A stretch of DNA of 64,000 bases from UBA935 sp031556725 (GCA_031556725.1 JAVBSL010000006.1:75157-139156), one strand, 5' to 3'. Shown: positions 36,314 through 44,652, numbered from the stretch's first letter. Numbers and translations: made by a program. Notes: generated by a model from the letters alone, not told the origin.

Positions 36314-36327
36314 AATTTTCCATACTA
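36298..36327 (+). promoter_or_regulatory. sigma-G (forespore) promoter of spoVAD
   Basis: GAATA (36298-36302) and CATACTA (36321-36327) are 18 bp apart, again a full match to GHATR-N18-CATWHTA, with the same spacing as the spoVAC promoter. The -35 box lies inside the 3' end of the SGNH gene. Transcription would start near 36334, about 20 bases before the spoVAD ATG. Confidence 0.8.
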
Positions 36328-36353
36328 ACACCAAAAGAAAGCAGGTGTTGGAT

Positions 36354-37385
36354 ATGAGTGAAAATAATAATATGAAGCAAAGCTTTGTTCCGGCCAATCC
36401 GATCTATGTGACGGCGAGTGCTTCGGTAGTGGGAACCAAGGAAGGAAAAGGTCCTTTTGGGGATTTATTTGATATGGTCGCAGCGGATGATTTTTTCGGC
36501 TGTGAAACATGGGAGGAAGCAGAGAGTACCCTGCAAAAGGAAGCCCTGCAGCTGGCCATCGGGAAAGCCGGTATTACCCAGGATAATCTGCGGTACTTGT
36601 TTGCGGGAGATTTATTGGGGCAGTCCATTGCCAGCAGTTTTGGTCTGGCCTCCTATCCGATTCCCCTGATCGGATTGTATGGCGCCTGTTCTACCTGCGG
36701 GCTGTCGATATCACTGGGAACCATGGCATTATCAGCGGGAGTTGCTGACTATGTAGGGTGCGTGACCTCCAGTCACTTTGCCAGTGCGGAGAAAGAATTT
36801 CGTTTTCCTTTGGCTTACGGAAATCAGCGTCCCCTGTCGGCTCATTGGACGGTAACCGGCAGCGGTGCTTTTATACTCAGTACGAAACAGGGTGAAAAAA
36901 GCCGGGCGAAAATAACCGGTATCACTTCCGGCAAAATTATTGACTATGGATTGAAGGATTCTCTTAATATGGGGGCCTGTATGGCACCGGCAGCAGCGGA
37001 TACGATCTATCAGCATTTATGTGACTTTGGCAGTCAGCCGGAGGACTATGATAAGATTATTACCGGTGATTTGGGAAGCGTTGGACAAAAGGTGCTTTGG
37101 GATTTGATGCGGGATAAGGGAAAAGATATCTCTAAGGTGCATATGGATTGTGGTATGGAAATTTTTGATTTGGAGAGTCAAGATGTTCATGCAGGCGGTT
37201 CCGGCTGCGGCTGTTGTGCCGTGACCTTGTCGGCATTTATTCTGAAACAGATTGAAGAGGGCACCTGGAAGAAGGTATTGTTCGTGCCTACCGGGGCGCT
37301 GCTTAGCAAAACCAGTTTTAACGAAGGGCAGAGTGTACCGGGCGTAGCTCATGGCGTAATGCTGGAAAATATCGAAAATAATTAA
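36354..37385 (+). CDS. spoVAD: stage V sporulation protein AD
   Basis: SpoVAD is a thiolase-fold protein on the outer face of the spore inner membrane that binds dipicolinic acid and is needed for its uptake. The 343-residue sequence has the family's NPIYVTASASVVGTKEGKGP, GCETWEEAESTLQ, LYGACSTCGLSI, RPLSAHWTVTGSGA and GGSGCGCCA segments. The start at 36354 has AGG at 36343-36345; an upstream in-frame ATG at 36306 would overlap the SGNH gene and lie ahead of the sigma-G start point. It has its own sigma-G promoter and is followed by a terminator at 37400. Its usual neighbours spoVAC and spoVAE are not adjacent. Confidence 0.95.
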   Translation: MSENNNMKQSFVPANPIYVTASASVVGTKEGKGPFGDLFDMVAADDFFGCETWEEAESTLQKEALQLAIGKAGITQDNLRYLFAGDLLGQSIASSFGLASYPIPLIGLYGACSTCGLSISLGTMALSAGVADYVGCVTSSHFASAEKEFRFPLAYGNQRPLSAHWTVTGSGAFILSTKQGEKSRAKITGITSGKIIDYGLKDSLNMGACMAPAAADTIYQHLCDFGSQPEDYDKIITGDLGSVGQKVLWDLMRDKGKDISKVHMDCGMEIFDLESQDVHAGGSGCGCCAVTLSAFILKQIEEGTWKKVLFVPTGALLSKTSFNEGQSVPGVAHGVMLENIENN

Positions 37386-37399
37386 AACCAACAAATTTG

Positions 37400-37422
37400 G
37401 CAGGGTACGCCCTGCTTTTTTT
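37400..37422 (+). terminator. intrinsic terminator after spoVAD
   Basis: A 6-pair stem (GCAGGG with CCCTGC) capped by a TACG tetraloop (UNCG type) is followed by seven T residues. Confidence 0.9.
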
Positions 37423-37525
37423 GTTGAATTAGGTGATATAAAAGAGTTTTTTTGTTTACTCCTATTTACTAAAAATCTCTGCTGTGATAATATCCAAGAA
37501 AAGGGGTATAGGTAAGGAGGGTTTT

Positions 37526-39289
37526 ATGAACGATAAAGACCAGGAAGGTCTAATTTTAAAAAAAGCGCCGACATTGAAGGTATTGATCACAGTTATGACG
37601 GTTTTACTGACCACTGTTTCGATGCTGGCGATTGTGTTGATTGCCTATTATAATCTGAACCAAATGTTTCAAAATCTGGTAAAAGACAAATGTACCAATA
37701 TGGTTCAAATGATGAGTACATATATAGATGCAGAGCAATTGCAGGAAAGTATTCAAAAGTATGAAGCAGATGATCCCTATCTGGTACAGTTGCAGGAGCA
37801 GCTTTATCAGGCCAAACAAAGAACTGATTCACAGTACATTTACGTAATTACCGATCAGGGTGAAAGCGTAGAATATATTGTAGATGGTTCTTGTGCCGTT
37901 ACGGATGCCGATTATACTCCCTTAGGCGGATTGGAGCCCAAGGAGGATTATGATGGCATTGATCAGGCTTTTATAGAGGGATCGCATGTGACTTCGGATT
38001 TATATGAGTATGAAGATGTCAGCGGCGATGTATATAATCTGATCGGTGCTTACTATCCCATTAAAGCAAGTGATGGAAAGGTAATCGCTGTTTTGGGAAC
38101 AGATATTAGCGTAAATAGCAATTTGGCAGAGCTTAAGAAGATAATCAGTGAGTTCATACTTACGTTTGCAATATTAGCGGTAATAGCAACCGTGATAGCA
38201 ATTGTTGTCTGCATAAGACTGTTTGTACCTTTGGGTAAAATAGTAAATTATATTAAGGAATTGGCAACCGGCGATTTTACCCTTGAATACAATTATGATA
38301 AAGATAACGAAACCGGAAGAATCAACCGGTCGCTGGATTTTCTGGTACATAGTCTTAAAAAGATGTTTGGGGTCATTATGAAAGCGGCTGGAACCTTGAC
38401 AAGTACTGCTACAGCAATGAATGAGAGCACTTCCCAGATTGCTCTTTCTATTCAGGAAGTAACTAAGGCCATCGGCAACGTTGCGGAATCTGCCAGTAAT
38501 CAAACGATTCATGCCGGGGATGGAATGAACCAGATTGAAGGTTTGCGGCAGGACATCCATGTCAATGAGTCTAACCTGGAAGAATTGATAAATACCCTGG
38601 AAATGGTGACTAGCTGTAAAGATGAAGGACTGAGTACCATTTCCATATTGAAAAGACAATCGGAAACTACCGGTGATACCATGGAGAAAATGGGAAATGA
38701 CATTCGCAACACCAACGATAGCGTAACACACATTGGTGCAGCCAGTACAGCGATTAAAAATATTGCGTCCCAGACCAATTTATTGGCATTAAATGCTTCT
38801 ATTGAAGCGGCCAGAGCCGGGGAAGCGGGAAAAGGCTTTGCGGTAGTTGCGGAAGAAATCAGAAAATTGTCAGCAGAATCCAATGCATCGGCAGATGAGA
38901 TTTCCCGTATTATTGATATGCTGACAGAGAACTCGGAAAATATGATGTCCACTATGGATGAGATGTCGGAAACAATGATCGAACAGACCAGATGTGTGGA
39001 ACAGACTGAATCAAACTTTTTGCGTATTGATGAAAGTGTGAACATGACCCATGCCTCCATTAAGAACCTGGCGGCCTCAGCAACTTCTATGGGCAGAGCG
39101 GAAAAGAAGCTGGCGGAGATTTTTGACCGAATAAGTGCAGGCATTGACAGTAATGCTGCGGCTACCGAAGAGATATCGGCATCGATGGAAGAACAAACAG
39201 CGATTATCGAAGAAATTGCAGCAATGGCACAAAATCTTACAGGAGAAACGGATAATCTGGAAACCGTACTGAAGGTATTTACTTTTTAG
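37526..39289 (+). CDS. methyl-accepting chemotaxis protein
   Basis: A 587-residue chemoreceptor. The first membrane helix (about 20-42) is followed by an extracellular Cache-type sensor domain (about 45-205; SQYIYVITDQGE and VLGTDISV), a second helix (about 213-237), HAMP and a cytosolic signalling domain with the hairpin tip KNIASQTNLLALNASIEAAR. ATG start with AAGGAGG at 37514-37520; an earlier in-frame ATG at 37484 lacks a site. The likely ligand class is small organic acids or amino acids, from the Cache fold only. No che or fla genes are in the window and I found no sigma-28 promoter. Confidence 0.93.
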   Translation: MNDKDQEGLILKKAPTLKVLITVMTVLLTTVSMLAIVLIAYYNLNQMFQNLVKDKCTNMVQMMSTYIDAEQLQESIQKYEADDPYLVQLQEQLYQAKQRTDSQYIYVITDQGESVEYIVDGSCAVTDADYTPLGGLEPKEDYDGIDQAFIEGSHVTSDLYEYEDVSGDVYNLIGAYYPIKASDGKVIAVLGTDISVNSNLAELKKIISEFILTFAILAVIATVIAIVVCIRLFVPLGKIVNYIKELATGDFTLEYNYDKDNETGRINRSLDFLVHSLKKMFGVIMKAAGTLTSTATAMNESTSQIALSIQEVTKAIGNVAESASNQTIHAGDGMNQIEGLRQDIHVNESNLEELINTLEMVTSCKDEGLSTISILKRQSETTGDTMEKMGNDIRNTNDSVTHIGAASTAIKNIASQTNLLALNASIEAARAGEAGKGFAVVAEEIRKLSAESNASADEISRIIDMLTENSENMMSTMDEMSETMIEQTRCVEQTESNFLRIDESVNMTHASIKNLAASATSMGRAEKKLAEIFDRISAGIDSNAAATEEISASMEEQTAIIEEIAAMAQNLTGETDNLETVLKVFTF

Positions 39290-39394
39290 ATTGTACGGAA
39301 TAAAAGACAAAATAAGGATTGAAAAAAACAGGCAGATGCTTTACAATAAAATCAGCTGAAGAAGCATATTAGAAGTGAAGGGAAGCAAAAGAAA

Positions 39395-39529
39395 ATGGAA
39401 CTTATTCTTCTGGGCGGAGGCCTGTTGGTGATAATACTTGTAATAATTGTGGCGGTAGTGGTAACATGTGCTTCCGGAGGAAACGGAATCAATACATTTG
39501 ATGATTCGGATGAAGAAAAAGTATTATGA
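39395..39529 (+). CDS. 44-residue single-span membrane peptide
   Basis: ATG 39395 opens a 44-codon frame. The sequence begins MELILLGGGLLVIILVIIV, continues AVVVTCAS and ends in a polar acidic tail (FDDSDEEKVL). It is one membrane helix with a short acidic end. AAGGGAAG lies about 10 bases upstream and a strong terminator follows five bases after the stop, so the frame has the look of a real small gene. No relative is recognised. It sits between the chemoreceptor and the DUF1905/C39-like gene. A membrane regulator of a neighbouring protein or a small stress peptide are both possible. Confidence 0.6.
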   Translation: MELILLGGGLLVIILVIIVAVVVTCASGGNGINTFDDSDEEKVL

Positions 39530-39533
39530 TGAT

Positions 39534-39569
39534 AAGCGGTTAAGTGAGGGGTATCACTTAACCGTTTTT
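39534..39569 (+). terminator. intrinsic terminator after the 44-residue peptide gene
   Basis: An 11-pair perfect stem (CGGTTAAGTGA at 39537-39547 with 39554-39564), extendable by A-T and G-T pairs, is followed by five T residues. Confidence 0.88.
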
Positions 39570-39600
39570 AGAAAAAAAGTATAGTAGGAGGTATTGAGCA

Positions 39601-40272
39601 GTGAGGTATTTTTTTAGCGGCAAGGTGGAGAAAATGGAGGATGTCTACTCTATTCGCATTCCCTTTAATGTATGGGAGGTTTGTAAAAAGCGGGATGTGA
39701 TCAAGGCAGAGATACTTTTGGATAATAAGTTCATATACTGTGATTTGCTGCCTGAGGCAAAGGGGAATTATAAGATTCATCTCAGTGATGAAGAAGTATC
39801 CCATATTGATATTACCCAGGAACATAAGATTTTATTGCATATTGGGGAAAGCCTGATTAAGGTGGGGCAAAACAGTCCTTATAATTTTGATGAACCAATT
39901 CGCAAGATTGACAGTATGGAGGTTATTATCCAGCCGGCTGATGGCCTGTGCGGTCAAACCTGCGTTGCAATGCTGGCCGGAGTGACCATTGCCGAGGTAA
40001 TGAGTGTAATGGATTGCAGAGAATGGCAGGCAACCATGGGAATGGTGATTTCCGCATTGAATTATTATGGTATTGACCATAGTGATATTATCATCTATAC
40101 GGAAGGCCGGGATGCAACCTTGCCCAAGTGCTGCATCATGATGGAGAAGATGGGGTTGTTCTGCCATTATCTGGTGCATTATGATGGTAAATTCTATGAT
40201 CCTAATATGGAAGTATTTGACGAGTATGACATAAGTAAGCTGCAAGGATATTTAGAAGTGAAGTGTGTATGA
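39601..40272 (+). CDS. DUF1905-like domain fused to C39-like cysteine peptidase fold
   Basis: A 223-residue soluble protein with no signal peptide. The N-terminal half (about 1-85) resembles DUF1905, a small beta-barrel (FSGKVEKMEDVYSIRIPFNV). The C-terminal half resembles papain-like C39 peptidases: GLCGQTCVAMLAG holds the expected nucleophile Cys at the head of a helix, and HYLVHYDGKFYDPN holds the expected His followed by an Asp/Asn. C39 domains normally cleave double-glycine leaders as part of a transporter or on the cell surface; here there is neither transporter nor export signal. The start is GTG at 39601 with AGGAGG upstream. Terminators on both sides make it a single-gene unit. Activity is inferred, not certain. 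Confidence 0.65.
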   Translation: MRYFFSGKVEKMEDVYSIRIPFNVWEVCKKRDVIKAEILLDNKFIYCDLLPEAKGNYKIHLSDEEVSHIDITQEHKILLHIGESLIKVGQNSPYNFDEPIRKIDSMEVIIQPADGLCGQTCVAMLAGVTIAEVMSVMDCREWQATMGMVISALNYYGIDHSDIIIYTEGRDATLPKCCIMMEKMGLFCHYLVHYDGKFYDPNMEVFDEYDISKLQGYLEVKCV

Positions 40273-40285
40273 CGAAAAGAAACAG

Positions 40286-40318
40286 AAGTGGTTAACGTGC
40301 CTGTTAACCACTTTTTTT
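40286..40318 (+). terminator. intrinsic terminator
   Basis: An 11-pair perfect stem (AAGTGGTTAAC and its complement) with a 6-base loop runs into a T-run ending at 40318. It closes the DUF1905/C39-like gene. Confidence 0.9.
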
Positions 40319-40410
40319 AATAATTTTTTTATAGACAGTTTATTGCATTCTGCGGTACAAGGCAGTAGGATATAAGAGTATTGACGATATATTGGAAAGG
40401 TATGATTGAT

Positions 40411-40782
40411 ATGAAAGAAAAAATGTACCGATTTATGCAGGGCAGATATGGGAATGATAATTTAAACCGTTTTTTGATGGTGGCAACGATAGTGCTGTGG
40501 GTGATATCAATGTTTACCACACCGATTCTCTATTCATTAGGATTGATCGGACTTATTCTTGTTTATTTCCGGATGCTTTCAAAGAACATTTATAAGCGGG
40601 CAGCGGAAAACCGGGCATATTTGAAATATGAAAATCGGGTAAAAGCATTTTGGAATCAAAGAAAAACCCATCATATTTATAAGTGCCCTTCCTGTAAACA
40701 AAAAATCAGAGTACCTAAAGGAAAAGGCAAAATTGAAATAACTTGTCCGAAATGCAGACATACTTTTATTAAGAAAAGTTAA
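40411..40782 (+). CDS. small membrane protein with C-terminal zinc ribbon
   Basis: A 123-residue protein with two membrane segments (about 22-60 in all; FLMVATIVLWVISMF and ILYSLGLIGLILVYF), a basic linker and a C-terminal zinc ribbon with YKCPSCKQKIRVPKGKGK and ITCPKCRHTFIKK. The start is placed at ATG 40411 because GGAAAGG (40394-40400) lies 10 bases upstream; the in-frame ATG at 40402 is too close. The next gene (DUF5685) begins 14 bases later and DnaJ follows with an overlap, so the three form an operon. The ribbon resembles the substrate-facing zinc modules of chaperone-like proteins, but no function is established. Confidence 0.78.
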   Translation: MKEKMYRFMQGRYGNDNLNRFLMVATIVLWVISMFTTPILYSLGLIGLILVYFRMLSKNIYKRAAENRAYLKYENRVKAFWNQRKTHHIYKCPSCKQKIRVPKGKGKIEITCPKCRHTFIKKS

Positions 40783-40796
40783 AGGCTGGTGATGAA

Positions 40797-41636
40797 ATGT
40801 TTGGTTATATTATTATTAATCAGGGCGAAATGAAATTTAAAGAATATGAAGTCTACCATTCATACTATTGCGGACTATGCCGTACCTTGAAGGAAAAGTA
40901 CGGCTTACGGGGGCAGTTGACGTTATCCTATGACATGACTTTTCTGGTAATGCTTCTGACCAGTCTGTATGAGCCGGAAACGATAACCGGCCGCAGTAAT
41001 TGTATTGCCCATCCTTTTGAGAAGCATGCAACCAGCAGGAACGTGTTTAGTGAGTATGCTGCCGATATGAATATTCTGCTGACTTACTTTAAATGTATTG
41101 ATGATTGGGAGGATGAAAAGAAATGCAATAAATTTCTTCTGGGCGAGGTTTTGCGCCCGGCTTACCGTAAGATCAGAAGGAATTATCCCGATAAGGCATA
41201 TCGGATCGAAAAGTCGATGGCTGATCTGACCGCACTGGAAAAGCGGAATGAAAATGATATTGATAAGATGTCCGGCTTGTTTGGCGAAGTGATGGCTGAA
41301 ATTATGGACTATAAGCCGGATGAGTGGAGTGAAAGCTTAAGACGGATCGGCTTTTACTTGGGCAAGTTTATCTATTTGATGGATGCCTATGAGGACATCG
41401 AAAAAGATTTAAAAGATATGAATTATAATCCTTTTTGGAAAAAATATGATAATCCGGATTTTGAAGAGGAATGCAGTACAATTTTAACCATGATGATGGC
41501 CGAATGCTCCAAAGAGTTTGAGAAGCTGCCGGTTATCGAGAATGTTGAGATATTACGGAATATATTGTATTCCGGAGTATGGTATCGTTATGAGCAGGTA
41601 AAGGAAAAACGTCAGAAGGAACAGGAAAATGAGTGA
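40797..41636 (+). CDS. DUF5685 family protein
   Basis: A 279-residue mostly helical, cytosolic protein. The conserved start is MFGYIIINQGEMKFKEYEVY followed by YCGLCRTLKEKYG and LSYDMTFLVMLL; a second acidic motif is YLMDAYEDIEKDLKDMNYNP. The paired acidic helices and Cys/His residues recall the aspartate-rich metal-binding helices of isoprenoid-synthase folds, an impression only. I know the family as DUF5685, common in Lachnospiraceae and often beside a DnaJ-domain gene, as here. It overlaps the DnaJ gene by 8 bases, which implies coupled translation. Function unknown. Confidence 0.82.
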   Translation: MFGYIIINQGEMKFKEYEVYHSYYCGLCRTLKEKYGLRGQLTLSYDMTFLVMLLTSLYEPETITGRSNCIAHPFEKHATSRNVFSEYAADMNILLTYFKCIDDWEDEKKCNKFLLGEVLRPAYRKIRRNYPDKAYRIEKSMADLTALEKRNENDIDKMSGLFGEVMAEIMDYKPDEWSESLRRIGFYLGKFIYLMDAYEDIEKDLKDMNYNPFWKKYDNPDFEEECSTILTMMMAECSKEFEKLPVIENVEILRNILYSGVWYRYEQVKEKRQKEQENE

Positions 41637-42354
41637 TCCCTATCAGGTTCTGGGTGTTTCGCGGAATGCCACAGAAGAGGAAATCAAAAAATCATATAAA
41701 AACCTTAGCAGAAAGTATCATCCCGATGCCAATATCAACAATCCTAATAAGGATCAGGCTGAGGAAAGGTTTAAAGAAATTCAGCAGGCCTATCAGCAGG
41801 TGATGAAGGAACGGACGGAAAGGTATCAGTATGGCAGCCAGGGAACCGGCGGCAGTTATGGCGGAGCCGGTGGTTATGGAGGCTTTGGAGGTTTTGGGAG
41901 CTTCGGTGGTTTCGGAAGCTTTGGCGGCTTTGGTGGTTTTGAACGTGGCGGCAGTACCGGCTACGAAGAAGATAATTATCTGCGTGCTGCCGGTAATTAT
42001 ATCCGCAACGGTTATTACAAGGAAGCGCGGACCGTTTTGGATGATATTAACGTGCAAGAGCGAAATGCCCGCTGGTACTATTACAGTGCTTTAGCTCATT
42101 CCGGAATGGGCAATCAGGTGTCGGCTATGGAGCATGCCAGAAAAGCAGCCGCCATGGAACCGGGGAACAGCGATTACCAGAACCTGGCCTATCAGATGGA
42201 AAATGGCGGAACCTGGTACAGGCAGCGGCAGAGCACCTACAGTCAGCCTTATTCAGGGGGCAGCAGTATGTGTATGAAGTTGTGTATTGCCAATATAATC
42301 TGTAATCTGTGCTGTGGCGGCGGCGGTTTATGCTGTAACCCGTACAGGTATTAA
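41629..42354 (+). CDS. DnaJ-domain protein with Gly/Phe and TPR-like regions
   Basis: A 241-residue J-domain protein. The J domain (about 1-68) has YQVLGVSRNATEEEIKKSY and an intact HPD in RKYHPDAN, so it should stimulate an Hsp70 ATPase. A Gly/Phe/Tyr-rich linker (about 75-115; GGFGGFGSFGGFGSFGGF) follows, then a TPR-like helical pair (about 120-185), and a Cys-rich hydrophobic end (MCMKLCIANIICNLCCGG) that could be a membrane or acylation site. It lacks the zinc-finger domain of true DnaJ. It overlaps DUF5685 and is the last gene of the operon; a terminator follows. Confidence 0.88.
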   Translation: MSDPYQVLGVSRNATEEEIKKSYKNLSRKYHPDANINNPNKDQAEERFKEIQQAYQQVMKERTERYQYGSQGTGGSYGGAGGYGGFGGFGSFGGFGSFGGFGGFERGGSTGYEEDNYLRAAGNYIRNGYYKEARTVLDDINVQERNARWYYYSALAHSGMGNQVSAMEHARKAAAMEPGNSDYQNLAYQMENGGTWYRQRQSTYSQPYSGGSSMCMKLCIANIICNLCCGGGGLCCNPYRY

Positions 42355-42363
42355 TATAACATA

Positions 42364-42392
42364 AAAAAGTCCGGTGGTTAGCCGGACTTTTT
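42364..42392. terminator. bidirectional intrinsic terminator
   Basis: An 11-pair perfect stem (AAAAAGTCCGG and its complement) with a 7-base loop has A- and T-runs on either side. It serves the DnaJ operon and the convergent hppA. Confidence 0.9.
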
Positions 42393-42402
42393 GCGTGCAA
42401 TT

Positions 42403-44481
42403 TTAGAAAATGGAGAAAGTAATAAAAAGTGTTGACAATAAGGAAGCAATCAAAGAAACTACTGTAATCTGCGTGTTGATGGAAGGCCCGGCAGTATCTT
42501 TAAAAGGATCACCTACCGTATCACCCACAACAGCGGCTTTATGAGCATCAGAGCCTTTACCGCCTTCATGGCCGGACTCCACGTATTTCTTGGAGTTGTC
42601 CCAAAGGCCGCCGGCATTGGACATGAACAGTGCCAGCAAAAGACCGCTGATAATGTTACCGGTGAGGAAGCCGCCGATGGCATTTACGCCACCGATAAAG
42701 CCTACCAGAAGGGTGGCAATGATGGCCATCAGTCCGGCCGGAATTAACTCTTTCAAAGCACCGGTTGTAGCAATGTCAATACATTTATCGTATTCGGGTT
42801 CGGCTTTTCCTTCACGCAGTCCGACGATTTCATTAAACTGACGGTGGATTTCAGCAACCATACGCTGGGCATTGCGGTCAACACCAAGCATCAGCATGGC
42901 CGAGAATACAGCGGGAATGGATGCCCCCACGATCATACCAAAGAATACCAGGGGATTCATAATATCAAAGCCGGTGAGTCCTGGAACGCCTAATTCAGCC
43001 GCAGCCACATTTACTTCACTCATAAAGGCTCCAAGCAGAGCGATAACCGTCAGACCGGCAGCCGCAATGGCAAATCCTTTGGTAACCGCTTTAACGGTAT
43101 TGCCGGCAGAGTCCAATTCATCGGTAATGCTTAGGACCTCATCACCCAGATCGCCCATTTCAGCCAGGCCCCTGGCATTATCCACAATCGGGCCGAAAGC
43201 ATCGTTGGAAATAATCATACCGACGATGGAAAGCATTCCGACAGCGGCCATTGCAATACCAAACAGGGCATATTCGGTGCCTCCTAACGGTTCGCATAAT
43301 TTATAAGCACCAAGAGCAGCAATGCCAATCCCCACCATGGCCGGAAGGACACTTAAGAAACCATAAGAGATACCGGATAAAATGGTAAAGGCAGAACCGG
43401 AACGGGAAGCTTTGGCAACAAAGTGAACCGGTTTTTTGGAATCATCGGTAAAATAATCGGTGGCAATACCAATAACGACACCAACACCAAGCCCCAGAAT
43501 ACAAGCGCCCCAGATCCGCCATTCATAACCCAGTAGAAGGGTGGCTAATGCGGTCAATGCCGCATAAACGGCAGTGGTTACGTAAGTGCTGGCGTTCAGT
43601 GCTCTGGTCGGATTGCCATTCTTACCAATCCTGGCGGTAAGGGCACCAATAATGGAAGCCAGCAGGCCTAAGGCAGCATAGCAAAATACCATTCCCACGT
43701 TCAGAGTGCCGCCGGTAAGTTTATCAAGAGAAGAAGCAATAACCAATGCGGCAGCCATAGAGGCAACATTGGAGTCGAATAAGTCAGCGCCCATTCCGGC
43801 AACATCGCCTACGTTGTCACCAACGTTATCAGCGATAACCGCAGGGTTACGGGGATCATCTTCCGGAATACCAAGCTCTACCTTACCGGTCAGGTCAGCA
43901 CTGATATCGGCTGTTTTGGTAAAAATACCGCCCCCGGCTTTGGCAAAAAGTGCCAGTGAGCTTGCGCCGAAGCTGAACCCTAAGATAGCAGTGGCATCGT
44001 TGGTTAAAAAGTAAACTAAAGTTACACCCAAAAGACTGGCACCCACAACGGCCATACCCATTACAGCACCGCCGCGGAAACCCAGCAGGAATGCCGGTTT
44101 GATTCCCTTTTTGGCAGCTTCGGCTGTTTTGCAATTGGCAATGGTGGCTACTTCAATACCGATTTTACCGGCAATGGCTGAAATAATCGTACCGGTCAGA
44201 TAAGCAATTGCCATAATCAGGTTATCTGTTATTTTACCCTGCCATATCGGGAGCGGTAAGAACAGAAAAATCAATAGGGCAGCAACACCCGCAAATTTGG
44301 CAAGAACAGCATATTCCTTCCTTAAAAAGGTGCGAGCCCCGTTTTGAATCAGAATACCTACTTTTTGAATCTGTGGATTTTGGGCGGACTGTCGTTTTAC
44401 CCAGAGATACAGCCAGCCGGCATAAGCAAACGCAATTAAGGAAACAAAAACAGAACAAATTTGAATAAATGATAAACTCAC
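42403..44481 (-). CDS. hppA: membrane-bound proton-translocating pyrophosphatase
   Basis: HppA couples hydrolysis of pyrophosphate to ion pumping across the cell membrane. The 692-residue protein has about 16 membrane helices. Pyrophosphate-binding motifs include IPEDDPRNPAVIADNVGDNV, GMGADLFDS and the C-terminal DTVGDPFKDTAGPS. The motif GNTVKAVTKG has Lys where K+-dependent enzymes have Ala (GNTxAA); that Lys is known to replace the K+ requirement and marks K+-independent, proton-pumping forms. The GTG start at 44481 has AAGGAGG 7 bases upstream; the longer frame to 44532 has no site. It would recover energy from biosynthetic pyrophosphate. The gene is convergent with the DnaJ operon. Confidence 0.95.
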   Translation of the reverse strand: MSLSFIQICSVFVSLIAFAYAGWLYLWVKRQSAQNPQIQKVGILIQNGARTFLRKEYAVLAKFAGVAALLIFLFLPLPIWQGKITDNLIMAIAYLTGTIISAIAGKIGIEVATIANCKTAEAAKKGIKPAFLLGFRGGAVMGMAVVGASLLGVTLVYFLTNDATAILGFSFGASSLALFAKAGGGIFTKTADISADLTGKVELGIPEDDPRNPAVIADNVGDNVGDVAGMGADLFDSNVASMAAALVIASSLDKLTGGTLNVGMVFCYAALGLLASIIGALTARIGKNGNPTRALNASTYVTTAVYAALTALATLLLGYEWRIWGACILGLGVGVVIGIATDYFTDDSKKPVHFVAKASRSGSAFTILSGISYGFLSVLPAMVGIGIAALGAYKLCEPLGGTEYALFGIAMAAVGMLSIVGMIISNDAFGPIVDNARGLAEMGDLGDEVLSITDELDSAGNTVKAVTKGFAIAAAGLTVIALLGAFMSEVNVAAAELGVPGLTGFDIMNPLVFFGMIVGASIPAVFSAMLMLGVDRNAQRMVAEIHRQFNEIVGLREGKAEPEYDKCIDIATTGALKELIPAGLMAIIATLLVGFIGGVNAIGGFLTGNIISGLLLALFMSNAGGLWDNSKKYVESGHEGGKGSDAHKAAVVGDTVGDPFKDTAGPSINTQITVVSLIASLLSTLFITFSIF

Positions 44482-44652
44482 ACAAATGCCTCCTTCCGGT
44501 ATAAAAAGTTTTCTAAAAGTCATAATAATCATACTATTTTTTTAGTAAAAAAGAAACGGAATTTGTGGCAAATTGTCGAAAAATACACATCTTAACAGAA
44601 AATTAACAGAAACTTATGTGCAAAAGATACAAAATGAAATGCGGGCAAATAC

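Noticed and set aside
37465..37493. Possible sigma-28 or sigma-A promoter of the chemoreceptor gene
   Set aside because: The sigma-28 boxes do not fit in sequence or spacing. TTTACT-N17-TAATAT is a weak match that I do not consider good enough to annotate.
44530..44536. CATACTA resembling a sigma-G -10 box upstream of tRNA-Arg
   Set aside because: The position 18 bp upstream has no GHATR box, and the only downstream feature is a tRNA with its own strong sigma-A promoter.
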